A DNA stretch of 64,000 nucleotides from a bacterium. GTDB taxonomy: Bacteria > Bacillota > Clostridia > Lachnospirales > Lachnospiraceae. Made by a program: the position numbers and the translations under genes. Of this stretch, positions 7,356 to 15,466 are shown one piece after another. How positions within the stretch are numbered: position 1 is the first letter of the stretch; each line of letters starts with the position of its first letter. The notes beneath the pieces were generated by a model that saw nothing but the letters and a program-made list of their open reading frames with translations, was not told where the DNA came from and did not search any database. The stretch lies in assembly GCA_030535455.1 (NCBI GenBank), contig JAUNJY010000019.1, positions 1-64,000 of the forward strand. The letters run 5' to 3'.

Positions 7356-9212
7356 ATGAAAAAATCTAAGTTAGTAACTTTGATCTGCGCGATTGTACTT
7401 GTGATTGCTGTTGGTGCTTTGGCAGTAACTAAAATCGCCAGTGTGGGACCTTTCAAAGAGAAAACAAAAGAGGCATCCGAAGATACCATTGTTAAAGAAA
7501 ATACTCCACGTACTTCTGCAAATGGCATCGCAACAAATGATGACGGAAAGATGAGGGACGACCTAACTTCACTTGAAGTCGTAGACCTTATGGGAAATGG
7601 CATCAATCTCGGTAATACCATGGAAGCTTATGGACATGCAGAAAAAGGTATTACTGCCGATGTCTCCACTTATGAGACCTTATGGGGACAACCTGTAACA
7701 ACCCAGGCAATGATCGATGCAATGAAGAAAGCAGGATTTGATTCCTTACGTATTCCTGTTGCTTGGACAAATATGATGGATTTTGAAAATGGGGACTATA
7801 CCATCAATACAAAATATTTAGACCGTGTAGAAGAAATCATTAACTATGCCCTAAACAATAAGATGTATGTAGTTGTCAATGACCACTGGGATGGTGGCTG
7901 GTATGGCATGTTTGGTTCCTCTGATAGCAAAGTCCGTGACCAGGCAATGGAACTTTACAAATCCATGTGGACACAGATTGCAACCCGTTACAAAGACTAT
8001 TCCGACTACCTAATCTTTGAGGCTGCCAATGAAGAGCTTGGTACTTCTCTTAACAGCGACACTCTTTGCAAGACTTCCGGTTCATTATCTGAAGCTGAAT
8101 GTTATGAGGTTACCAATAAAATCAATCAGACCTTTGTAGATGTAGTAAGAGGCACCGGCGGCAATAATGAAAAACGTTTTCTTTTAATTGCCGGATTTAA
8201 TACCGACATTACAAACACCTGTGATGACCGTTTTAAAATGCCAACCGATACTGCAAAAGACAAACTGCTTCTTTCTGTTCACTACTACGTTCCAGACGGC
8301 TACTGCATTAATACAAGCCTTTCAAAATGGGGAACAAAGACAGATTATAAAAATCAAAATGAAGCACTTGCAAAAATGACTAAATTTACAGAACAGGGCT
8401 ATGGCGTTGTCATTGGAGAATACTCCGTAGCATTAAAATCTGATACTGAAGTAAAAGAGAATACTGCTGACTGGATTGGAAACTTCTTAAACAATTGTGA
8501 TCAATACGGTTACTGTCCAATGCTTTGGGACTGCAGCAGCCTATTTAAGAGAACCGAGCTTAGCTTCTTTGACAAAGATATCGCAGCATTATACACTGCT
8601 CATAGCCTAGAAACTCAGGCAAGTAAATCCAAGGAACAAATTGTTTCTGATGCAAAAGCAGAAATTGAAAAGGTAGCTGCAGCTGCTCCTGATGCTGAAG
8701 GCTCAGATATCGGTGATGATACAGCACTTGCATGGCTTATGTTTAACAGCAGCGACTGGGGCGTTTCCTACAGCGTAGGTGATAAATATGATCCTTCTAC
8801 CAAGACAGAAGGCATTAAGGCTACTGATGTAAAAATCAACGGAGCCGGTACCTATACTGTAAGCCTTGACTTTACTGAAACTGCTGCTAAATCAGCAAAC
8901 AGCATTATTTTCTCAGCTGTCGGCATCACCAACGGCGAGAAATTATATCCTGGCTACATACTTACCATTAAGGAAGTAACGATCAATGGTAAAAAGCAAA
9001 CGCTTACTGGCGCTTCTTATACAACAACTGACGACGATGTTTGTACACGTGCCAACATTTACAACAACTGGGTTACCTTAATTCCAAAGAATGCCCGTAC
9101 CATTGATGGCGATGTATCAAAGATTACTCCTAACCTTGTAGATCCTAAAAAGATTGGAGAAATCAAGACAATATCAGTAACCTTTGATTATAGCAAGCCA
9201 AAATCAAAATAG
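7356..9212 (+). CDS. GH5-family endo-glucanase, membrane-anchored or secreted
   Basis: An N-terminal hydrophobic segment (residues 6-28) is an uncleaved anchor or signal peptide; there is no lipobox Cys. The GH5 barrel follows (about 70-420). MGNGINLGNTMEA and GFDSLRIPVAW are typical early strands, VVNDHWDGGW follows, the acid/base Glu is in FEAANEELG (about residue 225), and the nucleophile Glu is in VIGEYSV (about 355). The C-terminal 160 residues are beta-rich with WLMFNSSDWGVSYSVGD and could be a carbohydrate-binding module. The expected reaction is hydrolysis of internal beta-1,4 bonds in cellulose or a related glucan outside the cell. An AAGGGAGG site supports the start. This is one of few plus-strand genes. 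The exact polysaccharide is unproven. Confidence 0.9.
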   Translation: MKKSKLVTLICAIVLVIAVGALAVTKIASVGPFKEKTKEASEDTIVKENTPRTSANGIATNDDGKMRDDLTSLEVVDLMGNGINLGNTMEAYGHAEKGITADVSTYETLWGQPVTTQAMIDAMKKAGFDSLRIPVAWTNMMDFENGDYTINTKYLDRVEEIINYALNNKMYVVVNDHWDGGWYGMFGSSDSKVRDQAMELYKSMWTQIATRYKDYSDYLIFEAANEELGTSLNSDTLCKTSGSLSEAECYEVTNKINQTFVDVVRGTGGNNEKRFLLIAGFNTDITNTCDDRFKMPTDTAKDKLLLSVHYYVPDGYCINTSLSKWGTKTDYKNQNEALAKMTKFTEQGYGVVIGEYSVALKSDTEVKENTADWIGNFLNNCDQYGYCPMLWDCSSLFKRTELSFFDKDIAALYTAHSLETQASKSKEQIVSDAKAEIEKVAAAAPDAEGSDIGDDTALAWLMFNSSDWGVSYSVGDKYDPSTKTEGIKATDVKINGAGTYTVSLDFTETAAKSANSIIFSAVGITNGEKLYPGYILTIKEVTINGKKQTLTGASYTTTDDDVCTRANIYNNWVTLIPKNARTIDGDVSKITPNLVDPKKIGEIKTISVTFDYSKPKSK

Positions 9213-9386
9213 AGTATAAGAACTAGGAGGCTGCTCGAAGAGGAGTTTCCTTATAAGATCAAATAGTCAACTTCCTCGGTCTTAAGGGAGTTGACTATTT
9301 GCCTGCGCCGAACCTGGTCGCCATAGGCGACATCTTCCTTTCAGGTGAGTGCGCATCCAACGCCCTGTCTTTCAGGGCGTTTTTTT
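9213..9386 (+). repeat. Repeats B2 and A2 between convergent genes
   Basis: B-like sequence at 9218-9257 (AGGAGGCTGCTC facing GTTTCCTTAT) is followed by a 12-bp perfect stem CAAATAGTCAAC/GTTGACTATTTG (9260-9301). Then comes a complete A element: outer GCGC/GCGC (9305-9308, 9351-9354), middle ACCTG/CAGGT, inner TCGCC/GGCGA. It ends in CGCCCTG-TCTTT-CAGGGCG (9361-9379) with seven Ts. The final hairpin can terminate plus-strand transcripts, including the GH5 message. The T-run overlaps the stop codon of the convergent hydrolase gene. This is the only locus where B precedes A. Confidence 0.75.
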
Positions 9387-10212
9387 AGTCACAGATTTTG
9401 CTTTCTATAAACGAGGTCAGCACATCGTTAAACTTATCCTTTTCCTCATAAAACAGTCCATGGCCGCTTTTTTCAAATGGAATTAGGATAGAATTGCGAA
9501 TTCCTTGCTGCTGCGCCTTTGCCAATGGAAAATAACAAACCTCATCATGGACTCCATGTAAGATCAAAGTTGGTGCACTTATCCGCCTAAGATCATCAAA
9601 CAAAGCTTCCTCTCCAAGCCAGGTTGATGCAATCTCTGCTGTTGCCCATCCTGCTGCCTCTAGCCCCAAAGTAAAGAACCAATCAGAAAATGCAACGCTT
9701 ACTGGCTGGTAAAAAAACTGTTTCCCAAAACCACGTAACATTTCTGGTCGGTCCTCATAAGTCTGTTTTATTATAGACAAGATATTTTCCTTCTTCTGTC
9801 CATATGGAAAATATGGCCGTCTGATCAGGCTTGGCGCAGCGGCTGCACAAAGTACCAGCTTTGATACCTGATACTGTTTATGCCTTGCCATATAACGGAT
9901 TGCAATTGCTCCTCCTGTTGAATGTCCCAACAATATAATATTTCTTAACTGTAGTGTCTCAATTACACAAAGGACGTCATCAGCCAGACGGTCATAGTCA
10001 TATCCAGTTGCTGGTTTGTCGGACTGTCCAAACCCTCTTTGATCAATTCCAACACAACGGTATCCCATTCGAGGAAGGTCATTAAACTGGTATTCAAACA
10101 GCTTATGGCTTCCTGGCCATCCATGCAAGAATACAATAGTATCCTCACAATCAGGATTTAGATCCTCTACAAATACTTTTACATCCGGTTGAACCTTGAT
10201 ATAATATCCCAT
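9385..10212 (-). CDS. Alpha/beta-fold hydrolase
   Basis: The catalytic triad of the fold is visible: nucleophile Ser in GHSTGG, Asp in HGVHDEVCYF, and His in KSGHGLFYEE. The oxyanion segment is FLHGWPGS, and GIDQRGFGQSDKP is the hallmark of the haloperoxidase/arylesterase branch. The likely start is MGYYIKV (10212), preceded by AGGTGGTAGG; a form with three extra residues beginning at 10221 is less likely. The protein is then 275 residues, cytosolic, with no signal peptide. The physiological ester or other substrate is unknown. It follows the arabinose operon on the same strand but after a 68-bp gap, and may be co-transcribed. Confidence 0.88.
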   Translation of the reverse strand: MGYYIKVQPDVKVFVEDLNPDCEDTIVFLHGWPGSHKLFEYQFNDLPRMGYRCVGIDQRGFGQSDKPATGYDYDRLADDVLCVIETLQLRNIILLGHSTGGAIAIRYMARHKQYQVSKLVLCAAAAPSLIRRPYFPYGQKKENILSIIKQTYEDRPEMLRGFGKQFFYQPVSVAFSDWFFTLGLEAAGWATAEIASTWLGEEALFDDLRRISAPTLILHGVHDEVCYFPLAKAQQQGIRNSILIPFEKSGHGLFYEEKDKFNDVLTSFIESKICD

Positions 10213-10280
10213 TCCTACCACCTAAAAAGTCTATTAACATCACTATATTCAACTCGTATTATTTCGTTCCGGAAGCTACC

Positions 10281-10985
10281 TTATTTTATTTTTGACTGGC
10301 CATAATAAGCATTTTTTCCATGCTTACGATAATAATGCTTGTCTTGCAGCTCATGTGGTGCCGGCTGTACTCTGACCTCAATCAGTTCAGAACGGAATGC
10401 CATCTTTGCTACTTCTTCTAATACAACTGCGTTATGTACAGCCTCCATTGCATCTTTTCCCCATGCAAATGGGCCATGGTTTTTGCAAAGGACTGCCGGT
10501 ACTGCTGCCGGATCCTTGCCAAGACGATGAAACTCATTTACAATCAAATGTCCCGTATTTTCCTCATACGCAGACTCTATCTCCTCTTTGCTTAAGCATC
10601 GAACACAAGGTACTTCCCCATAAATATAATCTGCATGGGTCGTTCCATAACATGGAATGCTTCTTCCTGCCTGCGCCCAGCTTGTTGCATAGGAAGAATG
10701 GGTATGTACGACTCCCCCCACTTCTAAAAATGCCTTATAAAGTTCCACATGAGTTGCCGTATCAGAAGAAGGATTATAATTTCCTTCAACCTTTCTTCCA
10801 TCCAAGTCAACTAATACCATATCTTCCGGTCTTAGCTTATCATAGTCCACACCGCTTGGCTTAATGGCAAAAATACCGGTTTCACGGTCAATCTCGCTTA
10901 CATTTCCCCATGTAAATGTAACTAGGCCGTATTTTGGAAGAAGCATGTTTGCTTCATATACTCTACGTTTCAGTTCTTCTAACAT
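10281..10985 (-). CDS. araD: L-ribulose-5-phosphate 4-epimerase
   Basis: This enzyme converts L-ribulose 5-phosphate to D-xylulose 5-phosphate, the last step of arabinose entry into the pentose phosphate pathway. It is a class II aldolase-fold zinc enzyme. Visible are the phosphate-binding TWGNVSEID, KPSGVDYDKL, the zinc ligands in VVHTHSSYATSWAQAG, and CKNHGPFAWG. The start is MLEELKRRVYE at 10985, with GGAGGAGAAC directly upstream; an in-frame extension to 11051 overlaps araB and is unlikely. The length is 234 residues, normal for AraD. It is the last of three genes in araA-araB-araD, 10 nt after araB. Confidence 0.95.
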   Translation of the reverse strand: MLEELKRRVYEANMLLPKYGLVTFTWGNVSEIDRETGIFAIKPSGVDYDKLRPEDMVLVDLDGRKVEGNYNPSSDTATHVELYKAFLEVGGVVHTHSSYATSWAQAGRSIPCYGTTHADYIYGEVPCVRCLSKEEIESAYEENTGHLIVNEFHRLGKDPAAVPAVLCKNHGPFAWGKDAMEAVHNAVVLEEVAKMAFRSELIEVRVQPAPHELQDKHYYRKHGKNAYYGQSKIK

Positions 10986-10995
10986 CGTTCTCCTC

Positions 10996-12600
10996 CTACA
11001 TTGCCTCGACTGCAACTTTCTCGATGGCAAGTCCTTTCTGGTATTGTTCAATAAATGCGTTAAATCCTTCTACATCTTGTTTCTCAGGAGCCATCTCTTC
11101 ACCAGTGTCCCCTTTAAATACCTTTTGTTCTAAGAAATCATCCAGGCTTTGATTTTCTTCACCACTTACCATATAGGATGCAAGTAAGGCCATTCCCCAT
11201 GCACCGCCTTCTCCTGCCGTTTCCATTACCGATACAGACGTGTTAAGTGCTGCTGCCAAAATACCTTGGCCTACCTTCTTTGTCTTAAATAATCCGCCAT
11301 GTCCATAGATTTTATCTATTTTTACCTGCTCCTGTTTTGTAAGCAAGTCAAATCCAATCTTTAAAACAGAAAGGGAGGAATAAAGGTTTGTCCTCATAAA
11401 GTTGGCCAGTGTAAACTTACTGTCTGGCTTTCTTACAAATAACGGACGTCCTTCTTTAAGATCCGTAATCGGCTCTCCTGAAAAATAGTTGTAAGAAATT
11501 AGGCCTCCACAGTCTTTATCACCCTCTAGTGCCTTTGTATATAATTTTTCAAATAGCTGATTTTTATCAATCTTCACACCTAATGTTTCTGTAAATTCAT
11601 CAAACATGCCTACCCACGCATTTAAGTCGGAGGTACAGTTGTTACAATGTGCCATGGCAACCAAATGTCCTGCAGGTGTTGTAACAAGATCAATTTCTTT
11701 ATGTACTTGTTTTAATTCTTTCTCTAATACGACCATTCCGAATACAGAAGTACCTGCGGATACATTTCCAGTACGTACCCTTACGCTGTTGGTTGCAGCC
11801 ATTCCGGTTCCTGCATCTCCTTCTGGTGGGCATAATAAGCATCCAGCCTGTAAATGTCCTGTTGGATCTAGTCGTCTTGCACCTTCCTTGGTCAGCTCAC
11901 CTGCTTGCTCACCTGCAACCAATACCTTAGGTAACACTTCTTCAATTTTCCATGGATACTTGTATTCATCAATTAACTCTCCAAACTGTTCTAACATGGA
12001 TGTATTATAATTCTTAGTCTTCGGATCGATTGGGAACATACCACTTGCCTCTCCAACACCAATCACTTTTTTCCCTGTTAACTGCCAGTGGATATATCCT
12101 GCTAAAGTTGTAAGATACTGAATGTCCTTTACATGGCTCTCTTTATTCAGAATAGCCTGATAAAGATGGGCGATGCTCCATCGTTGTGGAATATTATACT
12201 GGAATAATTCCGTTAATTCTTCCGATGCTTGTCCCGTAATCGTGTTACGCCAAGTACGGAAAGGCACTAATAAATGCTCTTCCTTGTCAAATGCCATATA
12301 TCCATGCATCATGCCGCTAAATCCAATAGCTGCAAGACGCTCTATTTCTACATCATAGGTTTCCTTTACATTGTCTGCCAAAGAACGATAGCACTCTGCA
12401 AGCCCATTCCAGATTTCATCCTCACCATACGTCCAGATTCCATTTTCCAGATGGTTCTCCCAATCGAAAGTTCCGGATGCAATCGGAGCATATGTCTCAT
12501 CCACTAATACTGCCTTGATTCTTGTAGATCCAAATTCAATTCCAAGGACTGCCTTTCCTAAACGTATCGTATCTTTTCCATGACTGTATGCTTCACTCAT
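10996..12600 (-). CDS. araB: L-ribulokinase (FGGY family)
   Basis: Phosphorylates L-ribulose with ATP to L-ribulose 5-phosphate in the cytosol. The 534-residue FGGY-kinase fold shows the N-terminal phosphate loop [15 protein letters not shown], the segment [25 protein letters not shown], and the C-terminal ATP-binding [20 protein letters not shown]. In this branch of the FGGY family the context assigns the substrate: it lies between araA (26 nt upstream) and araD (10 nt downstream). The ribosome binding site is TGGAGGAATAAG. Expected to be regulated with araA by AraR. Family firm; ribulose specificity from operon position. Confidence 0.92.
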   Translation of the reverse strand: MSEAYSHGKDTIRLGKAVLGIEFGSTRIKAVLVDETYAPIASGTFDWENHLENGIWTYGEDEIWNGLAECYRSLADNVKETYDVEIERLAAIGFSGMMHGYMAFDKEEHLLVPFRTWRNTITGQASEELTELFQYNIPQRWSIAHLYQAILNKESHVKDIQYLTTLAGYIHWQLTGKKVIGVGEASGMFPIDPKTKNYNTSMLEQFGELIDEYKYPWKIEEVLPKVLVAGEQAGELTKEGARRLDPTGHLQAGCLLCPPEGDAGTGMAATNSVRVRTGNVSAGTSVFGMVVLEKELKQVHKEIDLVTTPAGHLVAMAHCNNCTSDLNAWVGMFDEFTETLGVKIDKNQLFEKLYTKALEGDKDCGGLISYNYFSGEPITDLKEGRPLFVRKPDSKFTLANFMRTNLYSSLSVLKIGFDLLTKQEQVKIDKIYGHGGLFKTKKVGQGILAAALNTSVSVMETAGEGGAWGMALLASYMVSGEENQSLDDFLEQKVFKGDTGEEMAPEKQDVEGFNAFIEQYQKGLAIEKVAVEAM

Positions 12601-12626
12601 ACTTATTCCTCCATTAAACCTTTTTC

Positions 12627-14129
12627 TTATTTCTCTTTATAAACAATGTCTCCAAGCATTAACTCTCTCTTAAAATTACGAATCGTCGTATCCTTATCAA
12701 TATAAACGGCCTCGATTCCCATTGCTGCTGCCCAGTCTCCCATCTGTTCTGCCGTCAGGTCATAAGTAAATGCCGTATGATGAGCGCCACCTGCCAAGAT
12801 CCAAGCCTCAGCACCTGTTCTTAAATTAGGCTGTGGCGTCCAAAATGCAGTTGCAACCGGAAGTTTAGGCATTGGCTTTTCAGTATGTCTGCAATCCACG
12901 TCATTTATGATCAGGCGGAAACGGTCACCTAAGTCAATTAAGGATGTGGCAATACCCTTTCCCTCTTTTGCCGTAAACACTAATCTTGCAGGATCCTCAC
13001 GATTTCCCATGGACAATGGCTGTTCCTTAATGCTGACCATGCCATCTGCAACTGTTGGGCAAATCTCTAACATATGGGCCTCTAAAATCCCTTCTTTTCC
13101 AGGTACAAGGTTATAGGTATAATCCTCCATCATAGAAGTTCCTTTTGCCTCTTTCATTCCCTGAGTCATAACCTTCATAAGACGAACCATGGCAGCCACT
13201 TTCCAGTCACCCTCTGCACCAAATCCATAGCCCTTTTCCATTAACCTTTGGATAGCAAGTCCAGGGAGCTGTTTTAATCCGCCCAAATCATCAAAATGAG
13301 TAACGATTGCCTGATAATTCTTTTCTTCCAGGAAACGTTCAAATCCCAGTTCAATCTGTGCCTGTACTGCTACATGGTCACGGAACTCTTTTGGATCCCT
13401 TCCCTCTAGCAAAATATTGTATTTCTCATAATATTCATCCACTAGTGCATTTACGTCTGACTTGCCAACTGCATCTACTGCCTTTACGATCTCATTTACT
13501 GGATAGGCATCTACTTCCCATCCAAACTTGATCTGTGCTTCCACTTTGTCACCTTCTGTTACAGCAACATTACGCATATTGTCTGCAACTCTCATAACGC
13601 GGATATGGCTGCTCTCGACAATACCAATTGCTGTTCTCATCCAAGAGGCAATATCCTTTTGCACTTCCTTGTCACTCCAATGGCCGACTACGACTTTTCG
13701 CTCAATCCCCATACGGGTGACCATATGACCAAACTCCCTGTCACCATGTGCGGACTGGTTTTCATTCATAAAATCCATATCCATAGTGTCATAAGGGATT
13801 TCCATATTAAATTGTGTATGTAAATGTAATAATGGCTTTCTAAACTCCTTTAAGCCAAGAATCCAAGATTTTGCCGGTGAAAATGTATGCATCCATGTAA
13901 TGATGCCTGCACACTCTGGATTGGTATTTGCTTCATTAAAGGTACGACGGATTAACTCATTGGTAATCAAGGTTGGTTTCCAAATTACCTCATATGGCAA
14001 TACGCCGGATTTATTTAGTTCGGCTACCATGATTTTTGCATGTTCAGCTACATGCTCTAGACACTCTTCCCCATATAAATCCTGTGACCCTGTACAAAAC
14101 CAAAACTTGTATTCTTTTTGTTTCATCAT
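12627..14129 (-). CDS. araA: L-arabinose isomerase
   Basis: Converts L-arabinose to L-ribulose using a divalent metal, usually manganese. The 500-residue length fits AraA. Conserved segments include [14 protein letters not shown] at the N-terminus, [12 protein letters not shown], the metal-binding Glu residues in GFGAEGDWK and SMMEDYTY, the His in EAHMLEICP, and the C-terminal GGAHHTAF with a further metal His. The start is at tandem ATG codons after GGGAGGAAATT. It is the first gene of araA-araB-araD. An AraR operator sits in its promoter (14169-14198). Identification is firm. Confidence 0.97.
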   Translation of the reverse strand: MMKQKEYKFWFCTGSQDLYGEECLEHVAEHAKIMVAELNKSGVLPYEVIWKPTLITNELIRRTFNEANTNPECAGIITWMHTFSPAKSWILGLKEFRKPLLHLHTQFNMEIPYDTMDMDFMNENQSAHGDREFGHMVTRMGIERKVVVGHWSDKEVQKDIASWMRTAIGIVESSHIRVMRVADNMRNVAVTEGDKVEAQIKFGWEVDAYPVNEIVKAVDAVGKSDVNALVDEYYEKYNILLEGRDPKEFRDHVAVQAQIELGFERFLEEKNYQAIVTHFDDLGGLKQLPGLAIQRLMEKGYGFGAEGDWKVAAMVRLMKVMTQGMKEAKGTSMMEDYTYNLVPGKEGILEAHMLEICPTVADGMVSIKEQPLSMGNREDPARLVFTAKEGKGIATSLIDLGDRFRLIINDVDCRHTEKPMPKLPVATAFWTPQPNLRTGAEAWILAGGAHHTAFTYDLTAEQMGDWAAAMGIEAVYIDKDTTIRNFKRELMLGDIVYKEK

Positions 14130-14168
14130 TCTAAATTTCCTCCCTAACTATTGTTCTTTATACTTTAT

Positions 14169-14198
14169 ATGCTATAACTTGTACGCACATGTAAACAA
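14169..14198 (-). promoter_or_regulatory. araA promoter with AraR operator
   Basis: On the minus strand, -35 TTGTTT (14193-14198) and -10 TAGCAT (14169-14174) are 18 bp apart. The spacer holds an imperfect palindrome, ACTTGTACGCACATGT (14177-14192, plus strand), which resembles the Bacillus AraR consensus ATTTGTACGTACAAAT. A repressor bound here would block polymerase directly. Confidence 0.75.
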
Positions 14199-14209
14199 GT
14201 TGTTTTTAA

Positions 14210-15328
14210 TTAGTTGGAAATACTTTCACTTTGACTCGACTCTCGAATGACAAGCTCCGGCTCAATCAATATGGTGGTACCCGCATCCCCCACCTTTAGC
14301 TCCTTGTTGATCAGCTTTAATAAAAGTTCTGCTGCCATTTCCCCCAGCTTATTTTGTGGATGGGCAATGGTAGTCAGTGGAATTCTTAACGAACTTCCAA
14401 GTTCAGAATTATCATACCCGGTAACTGCAACCTGCTTAGGTACCGAAATGCCCTTTTCCTCCAATGCATGGATGACTGCCATGGCAATCTGGTCATTGTA
14501 ACAGACCACCGCATCAAATGGCTCTTGTTCATACCGTTGGGACATTTGCTTCATCTGATGATATGGGTGGATCATGCGGTCCTCTGTATAGAACCAGACC
14601 ACCTTATCCGGGTCATACGCTATATTGGCCTCCTGCAATGCCATGACATAGCCTTTATGGCGTTTCTGCCCTTGCATGTCATCTGCTTTGAATACTCCAA
14701 CAATTGTTTTGTGTCCTAAAGAAATCAAATGCTTGGTCACAAGATATCCACCTTTGCAGTCGTCCATTAATACCTTAGGCTTGTCCGACATCTGGGAAAA
14801 GCATCCCTGAATAAACACATACGGTATTCTGCTTTCCTCTAATTGTTCATAAAGCTTTATATGCCGGCAAAAGATCTGGGTCTTGCTAGGCTCGATAATC
14901 AAACCGTCAATGTTCTTTTTTATTAATTCCTCTAGACAAGATGCCTCTGCTTGTCTGGAATTATTCGTATTTTTCAACAGGATGCTATAACCCTGTTTAT
15001 TTAAAACTGTATCAATTCCCTGTATTACACGGGGAAATATGTAATCTGACAAATAGGTCGTTACGACACCAATATTCTTTGTCGGGACCTTGCCTCTGCT
15101 TGGCTCTGCACAAAAAGTACCTATTCCATGCTTTGCTATAATGAGTCCTTTATTTTCAAGGATCTCTAATGCTTTACGTACTGTTTGCCTGCTGATCTCA
15201 AATTCTTTCGACAGTACATTCTCGGATGGCAGCTTATCTCCTGGTCTAATCTTACCTGATGAAATCTTTTGTTCTAATGCCTTCATAAGATTATAATATT
15301 TTAACTGTTTCTTCTTTTCCTGCTCCAC
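14210..15328 (-). CDS. araR: Arabinose operon repressor, GntR/LacI type
   Basis: This 372-residue chimeric regulator has an N-terminal GntR winged helix (KIRPGDKLPSENVLSKEFEISRQTVRKALEILENKGLI) and a C-terminal LacI/GalR sugar-binding domain (IGVVTTYLSDYIFPRVIQGI to GYDNSELGSSLRIPLTTI). This architecture is that of AraR, which leaves DNA when L-arabinose binds. The start is GTG at 15328 after AAGGAGGTGG. A perfect AraR half-site palindrome just upstream (15346-15357) implies autoregulation. It lies directly upstream of araA on the same strand. Assignment is well supported by architecture, neighbours and operators. Confidence 0.93.
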   Translation of the reverse strand: MEQEKKKQLKYYNLMKALEQKISSGKIRPGDKLPSENVLSKEFEISRQTVRKALEILENKGLIIAKHGIGTFCAEPSRGKVPTKNIGVVTTYLSDYIFPRVIQGIDTVLNKQGYSILLKNTNNSRQAEASCLEELIKKNIDGLIIEPSKTQIFCRHIKLYEQLEESRIPYVFIQGCFSQMSDKPKVLMDDCKGGYLVTKHLISLGHKTIVGVFKADDMQGQKRHKGYVMALQEANIAYDPDKVVWFYTEDRMIHPYHQMKQMSQRYEQEPFDAVVCYNDQIAMAVIHALEEKGISVPKQVAVTGYDNSELGSSLRIPLTTIAHPQNKLGEMAAELLLKLINKELKVGDAGTTILIEPELVIRESSQSESISN

Positions 15329-15345
15329 GAATCCACCTCCTTCGC

Positions 15346-15357
15346 TTGTACGTACAA
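15346..15357. promoter_or_regulatory. AraR operator upstream of araR
   Basis: TTGTACGTACAA is a perfect 12-bp palindrome matching the core of the known AraR box. It lies just upstream of the araR ribosome binding site, so AraR bound there would repress its own gene. Confidence 0.8.
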
Positions 15358-15405
15358 CTATCTTACCATAGTATTTCCAAATACTTCTAGCATAATATTA
15401 CACAA

Positions 15406-15461
15406 AAAGGAAGCCATTATTTTGACGACTAAATCAACTCCTCAAAATAATGGCTTCCTTT
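15406..15461 (-). terminator. Terminator of the debranching-enzyme gene
   Basis: A perfect 20-bp stem starts AAAGGAAGCC at 15406 and is completed at 15442-15461, with a 16-nt loop. On the minus strand it is followed by TTGTG after the AAAGG/CCTTT base of the stem. It separates the debranching gene (ending 15467) from araR and can act in both directions. Confidence 0.75.
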
Positions 15462-15466
15462 GTTCC

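Noticed and set aside
9303-9386. Riboswitch reading of repeat A
   Set aside because: No copy of A lies upstream of a plus-strand gene, and each is followed by a terminator and a minus-strand gene or gap.
10397-10864. 155-codon plus-strand frame over araD
   Set aside because: araD motifs on the minus strand explain the sequence; the plus translation is low-complexity without a start signal.
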